From Antarcticimicrobium sp040365005 (GTDB taxonomy: Bacteria > Pseudomonadota > Alphaproteobacteria > Rhodobacterales > Rhodobacteraceae), in NCBI RefSeq assembly GCF_040365005.1, contig NZ_BAABWV010000010.1, forward strand, positions 62,001-126,000: a stretch of 64,000 nucleotides of DNA, given 5' to 3'. The first letter of the stretch is position 1, and each line of letters begins with the position of its first letter. A program made the position numbers and the translations under genes. This document shows positions 61,269 to 64,000 of this stretch, piece after piece. The notes beneath the pieces were generated by a model, which ran no database searches, was not told where the DNA came from, and worked only from the letters and a program-made list of their open reading frames with translations.

Positions 61269-62315
61269 TTGACCCACCTGCCCTTCCCGATCCGCACGCA
61301 GCTTTCCGAAGCCGACCAGGCGGCGCTGACCGATCTCTATGTCCGCGGCACGCCGGAGAACACGCTGCGCGCCTACGAGCGCGACCTGCTCTACATCACG
61401 CTGTGGCGCGAGATGGTGTTCGGCGCCGGGCCCGAGTGGCCGGAGCGCGAGGAGGTGGCGCTGCGGTTCATCCTCGATCACGCCCGCGACCTCGGCACGG
61501 CGGAGGCGGCGGACAGCGCCCGCATCGCCGGTGAGGCGCTGGTCGACGCCGGGTTGCGCAAGAGCCTCGCCTGCCCTGCCCCGGCGACGCTGGATCGCCG
61601 CATCGCCTCTTGGCGGGCGTTCCACCGGATGAAGAACCTGCCGTCGCCGTTCGAGGCGCCGATGCTGCGCCAGGCCCGCGCCAAGGCGCGCCGTGTTGCC
61701 GCCCGGCCCCGGGCGCCGAAGTCGAACAAGCCCATCACCCGCGACGTGCTGGAACAGATGCTGGCGACCTGCGGCCGCGATCTGCGCGGGATGCGCGACC
61801 GGGCGGTGCTGATGCTCGGTTGGGCCAGTGGCGGACGACGCCGCTCGGAGCTCTCGAGCCTGCAGCGCGAGGACCTGTCGCTGGAGGAGTTCGAGGAAAC
61901 CGGGCTGATCTGGATCCACCTGCTGGAGACCAAGACCACCCGCCGCGATGCGACGCCACGGCTGGTGCTCAAGGGCCGCGCCGCCCGCGCCGTCGCGCGC
62001 TGGATCGAAGCGGCGGAGATCGCGGACGGGCCGCTGTTCCGACCGATCAGTAAATCGGGGCGCCCCCTGCCCCGCCGGTTGTCGCCTGACGGGATCTACC
62101 AGATCGTCAAGCGGCGGCTGGTGCTGGCCAGTCTGCCGGAAGACATGGCCAGCCCGCACGGGTTGCGCTCCGGCTTTCTGACCCAGGCAGCACTCGACGG
62201 CGCCCCGGTACAGGCCGCCATGCGGCTGTCCCTGCACCGTTCCATGGCCCAGGCGCAGCGCTACTACGACGACGTGGACATCGCCGAGAACCCGGCAACC
62301 GATCTGTTGGAGTGA
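61269..62315 (+). CDS. tyrosine recombinase (phage integrase family)
   Basis: 348 residues from TTG 61269, which has GGGGAGGG a few bases upstream. The frame is open to 61182 at another TTG. A SAM-like N-terminal DNA-binding domain (TLRAYERDLLYITLWREMV) precedes the catalytic domain. The first Arg is in GWASGGRRRSELSSLQRED. HxxR is in ASPHGLRSGF, the next His in LSLHRSMAQAQRYY, and the nucleophile Tyr is in that RYYDD. Recombinases of this type are common beside roseobacter plasmid partition genes and may resolve multimers or mobilise DNA. Confidence 0.88.
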   Translation: MTHLPFPIRTQLSEADQAALTDLYVRGTPENTLRAYERDLLYITLWREMVFGAGPEWPEREEVALRFILDHARDLGTAEAADSARIAGEALVDAGLRKSLACPAPATLDRRIASWRAFHRMKNLPSPFEAPMLRQARAKARRVAARPRAPKSNKPITRDVLEQMLATCGRDLRGMRDRAVLMLGWASGGRRRSELSSLQREDLSLEEFEETGLIWIHLLETKTTRRDATPRLVLKGRAARAVARWIEAAEIADGPLFRPISKSGRPLPRRLSPDGIYQIVKRRLVLASLPEDMASPHGLRSGFLTQAALDGAPVQAAMRLSLHRSMAQAQRYYDDVDIAENPATDLLE

Positions 62316-62419
62316 GGGGATTTAGTTGGTTTGCGCCTTTTCACTGCGGGGAAACAAATCGCCACGCGCTCTTTGACACGTCCGCATTTCCGGGTTGGTT
62401 TCGCCGCTGCACCCGACAG

Positions 62420-62434
62420 GTTTCGCGGCGAAAC
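62420..62434. promoter_or_regulatory. palindrome, candidate parS centromere (copy 1)
   Basis: GTTTCGCGGCGAAAC is a perfect 7-bp inverted repeat around one G, extended by one more pair to 17 nt (62419-62435). It lies 9 nt beyond the parB stop. A half copy GGTTTCGCCGC is at 62397-62407. RepABC-type parS sites also have GTT...AAC ends around a GC core. See copy 2. Confidence 0.6.
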
Positions 62435-62442
62435 CTCGATCC

Positions 62443-63552
62443 TTAGGGTTCCAGCAGGTTCTGGATTTCCGCCATCAGCGTATCCATGATTTCGCTGTCG
62501 ACCGCCTTGCCCTCGAACCGCAGGATGTGGCCCTTGCTGTCTTGTGCGCGGCGGATGGTGATGCCGCTGGAGGTGCGCACCGTCTTGCTGTCGATCCAGC
62601 CGTAGTCCTGCGGTTTCGACTTTGGCCGCCCGCCCCGGCTGGCGTCACGCGGGGTCTTCTCGATCGCCGCAAGGACCGGTTCGATCAGCGCCCATTCCTC
62701 TTCGGCGTCTTCCGGTGCCCGCTCCGCAAGGGCCTCGCGCAGCCGCGCCTCGGCGCCGAACCGCAACGCCGAGGCAAGGCGCAGACCCCGCTTTTCGGTC
62801 AGGGATTCGGGGAAGACCAGCATGTCGCCCAACTCTTCGAAGACCAGCGCGAAGGAACGGACCTTGGATCGCTTGGCCTTTGACCCGGTGGCGAAGAGCT
62901 TGTTCACCGCCTCCTCGGTATTGGCAAAGGCGCCCTGGTTGGCGGCGATCACCGCGATGCGCCCGCGCTCGAAATGGCTGAGTTCCTGCCGAACCTCGTT
63001 CTCCTCGACCATCGAGACAAAGGCGGCATCGGCCTCCGAACGTTCGCGGATGATGGCACGGATGCGGGTGTATTTTTTGGCCTCGGTCAGTTCCAGCAAG
63101 CCGCGCACCGCCAGCAATCGGCGATAGCCCGAGAGCAACCCATACCGCTTGCCATCGGTGCCGGGGGTCTCGAGTTCGAACACCTCGACCGGCAGGCGCA
63201 GCCCGTTGGTGGCAATCGACAGCCGCAGCTCGGTCTGTTCCTCTTCGCTCAGGGCCATGCGATCGCGCACCAGCGCGTTTTCGTCGATCTCCTCCACTGG
63301 CAGCTCGACCATCAACAGACCCTGGTCCTCGGCCGCCTTCAGCCTTGCCGCATCGGCCTCGGTCTTGGCGCGGGCGGCGCGGGTGTCCGGGCTGGCGGCC
63401 TGAACCTCTGCGGCGGTTTCTGCGGCAACCTGCGCTATCGGCGCGAGGCCACGGGCCGGCGCGGGCTTGGGGGAGGTTTCGCCGCGAAACTCCTGCTCCA
63501 GCCGATCGAGATCGGCGGTGCTGGGGGCCGAAAGACGTCTGCGTTTAACCAT
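62443..63552 (-). CDS. parB: ParB/RepB-family plasmid partition protein
   Basis: 369 residues. A basic N-terminal tail, then VELPVEEIDENALVRDRMAL (start of the ParB N domain), GLLSGYRRLLAVRGL (ParB box II region, in place of GERRxRA) and MVEENEVRQELSHFERGRIA, followed by a helix-turn-helix near FANTEEAVNKLFATGSKAKR and a C-terminal dimer region. It would load onto parS and stimulate the ParA ATPase for segregation. Overlaps the parA stop by 8 nt. No repC follows, so this is not a standard repABC unit. Confidence 0.88.
   Translation of the reverse strand: MVKRRRLSAPSTADLDRLEQEFRGETSPKPAPARGLAPIAQVAAETAAEVQAASPDTRAARAKTEADAARLKAAEDQGLLMVELPVEEIDENALVRDRMALSEEEQTELRLSIATNGLRLPVEVFELETPGTDGKRYGLLSGYRRLLAVRGLLELTEAKKYTRIRAIIRERSEADAAFVSMVEENEVRQELSHFERGRIAVIAANQGAFANTEEAVNKLFATGSKAKRSKVRSFALVFEELGDMLVFPESLTEKRGLRLASALRFGAEARLREALAERAPEDAEEEWALIEPVLAAIEKTPRDASRGGRPKSKPQDYGWIDSKTVRTSSGITIRRAQDSKGHILRFEGKAVDSEIMDTLMAEIQNLLEP
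63476..63490. promoter_or_regulatory. palindrome, candidate parS centromere (copy 2, inside parB)
   Basis: GTTTCGCCGCGAAAC differs from copy 1 only in its central base (C for G). It lies within the 5' part of the parB coding region, about 1.06 kb from copy 1. Two such 15-nt palindromes flanking or within the partition operon are unlikely by chance. Confidence 0.6.
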
Positions 63553-64000
63553 GTGCCTGTTCCTCTGCTGCGGCCTGTTCCTCGGCCTTTTCCATCTGTT
63601 GATCCCGCCACCACGTACCCAGGATCAATTCCTTGACCTCGGCCCAGGTCCGGTCGAAGGTCTCGCGCCCGCGCACGTAGGTGTCGCGGTTGAACTCCCG
63701 GTAGTCGGCCTCGTAGATCCCGTTGACCTGCTCGCCGGCCTGCCCGACCATCGCCGTCAACTCCTGCCGATAGGTGGTCATGAAATCCCCGAAATAGGCC
63801 TGGATCACGTTCGCCAGGTCGGTCTGTTGCGCCGCGTCGAACCGCGTGACCAAGGCCCGGACCGCATCCCACTCAAAACGCATCTCGGGCAGGCCGTCTC
63901 GGCGGCGGGCGGCGTTTTCCCCCTCTTCGACGCTGGCAAAGGTGGAATAGAGCATGTCGAAAAAACGCCCGGTGGAATCGAACTCCAGGAAAGAGGCGCC
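63545..64000 (-). CDS. parA: ParA/RepA-family partition ATPase, C-terminal part
   Basis: 152 codons up to the window edge. The frame stays open to base 64000, so the first Met at 63955 is internal. The sequence upstream of it, GASFLEFDSTGRFFD, continues the protein. It is the C-terminal region of a plasmid ParA of the roseobacter type, with a long helical acidic end (FGDFMTTYRQELTAMVGQAGEQ, then EQAAAEEQ). The Walker motifs lie outside the window. Acts with ParB in plasmid segregation. A replication initiator gene is expected further right. Confidence 0.75.
   Translation of the reverse strand, partial: GASFLEFDSTGRFFDMLYSTFASVEEGENAARRRDGLPEMRFEWDAVRALVTRFDAAQQTDLANVIQAYFGDFMTTYRQELTAMVGQAGEQVNGIYEADYREFNRDTYVRGRETFDRTWAEVKELILGTWWRDQQMEKAEEQAAAEEQAHG

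Noticed and set aside
62316..62442. Search for repC downstream of parB
   Set aside because: Only 127 nt separate parB from the convergent recombinase gene. There is no room for repC, so the repABC label was not used.

Overview
The window looks like part of a large extrachromosomal replicon (plasmid or chromid) of a high-GC alphaproteobacterium of the Rhodobacterales / Roseobacter group. The grounds are the GC-rich coding bias, the nosRZDFYLX order with nosX, a rhizobial/roseobacter-type glycerol ABC operon, a TRAP transporter, and a plasmid-type parA-parB pair at the right end with two copies of a 15-nt palindrome that resembles a centromere. No rRNA, tRNA or CRISPR array was recognised. Species is not determinable from the sequence alone.

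Layout. (1) 1-20.4 kb: surface-polysaccharide locus. One long minus-strand operon runs from glmS (14955) leftward past base 1. Almost every junction overlaps (ATGA or TAATG). It encodes glucosamine-6-P synthesis, a polysaccharide deacetylase, a sugar N-formyltransferase, a UDP-glucuronate-type epimerase, a methyltransferase, a GT25, a nucleotide-sugar dehydrogenase, a GNAT acetyltransferase, FdtA/FdtB-type 3-amino-3,6-dideoxyhexose enzymes, a Wzx-type flippase and four glycosyltransferases. To its right lie an EPS-type MarR regulator, a YdcF protein, another GT4, a small secreted protein, a NusG paralogue, a membrane protein and a winged-helix protein. (2) 20.6-30.7 kb: complete nitrous-oxide reductase cluster (nosX-L-Y-F-D-Z-R and a Cys-rich small membrane protein, minus strand) with an FNR/DNR-type box, and a divergent Crp/Fnr regulator. 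(3) 30.9-37.5 kb: five-gene peptide-type ABC importer followed by a LysR regulator. (4) 38.0-46.4 kb: an unassigned catabolic locus with a duplicated protein of unknown function, an acetolactate-synthase-like ThDP enzyme, a DctPQM TRAP transporter, E1 beta/alpha subunits and an IclR regulator. (5) 47.0-58.4 kb: glycerol regulon glpR / glpD-S-T-P-Q-U-V-K plus an iron-type alcohol dehydrogenase, with paired GlpR-like operators between glpR and glpD. (6) 58.4-61.0 kb: decayed zone with an IS110-type transposase remnant, pcaJ-pcaI, an internally deleted pcaR and a WGR-domain fragment. (7) 61.3-64 kb: tyrosine recombinase and parB-parA (parA runs off the window).

Together the genes suggest an accessory replicon that adds a decorated exopolysaccharide or O-antigen, N2O respiration under low oxygen, and uptake and oxidation of glycerol, peptides and an unidentified 2-oxo acid-type substrate. 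The most unfamiliar item is the internally duplicated 267-residue protein at 38044-38847, whose gene overlaps that of a ThDP enzyme.
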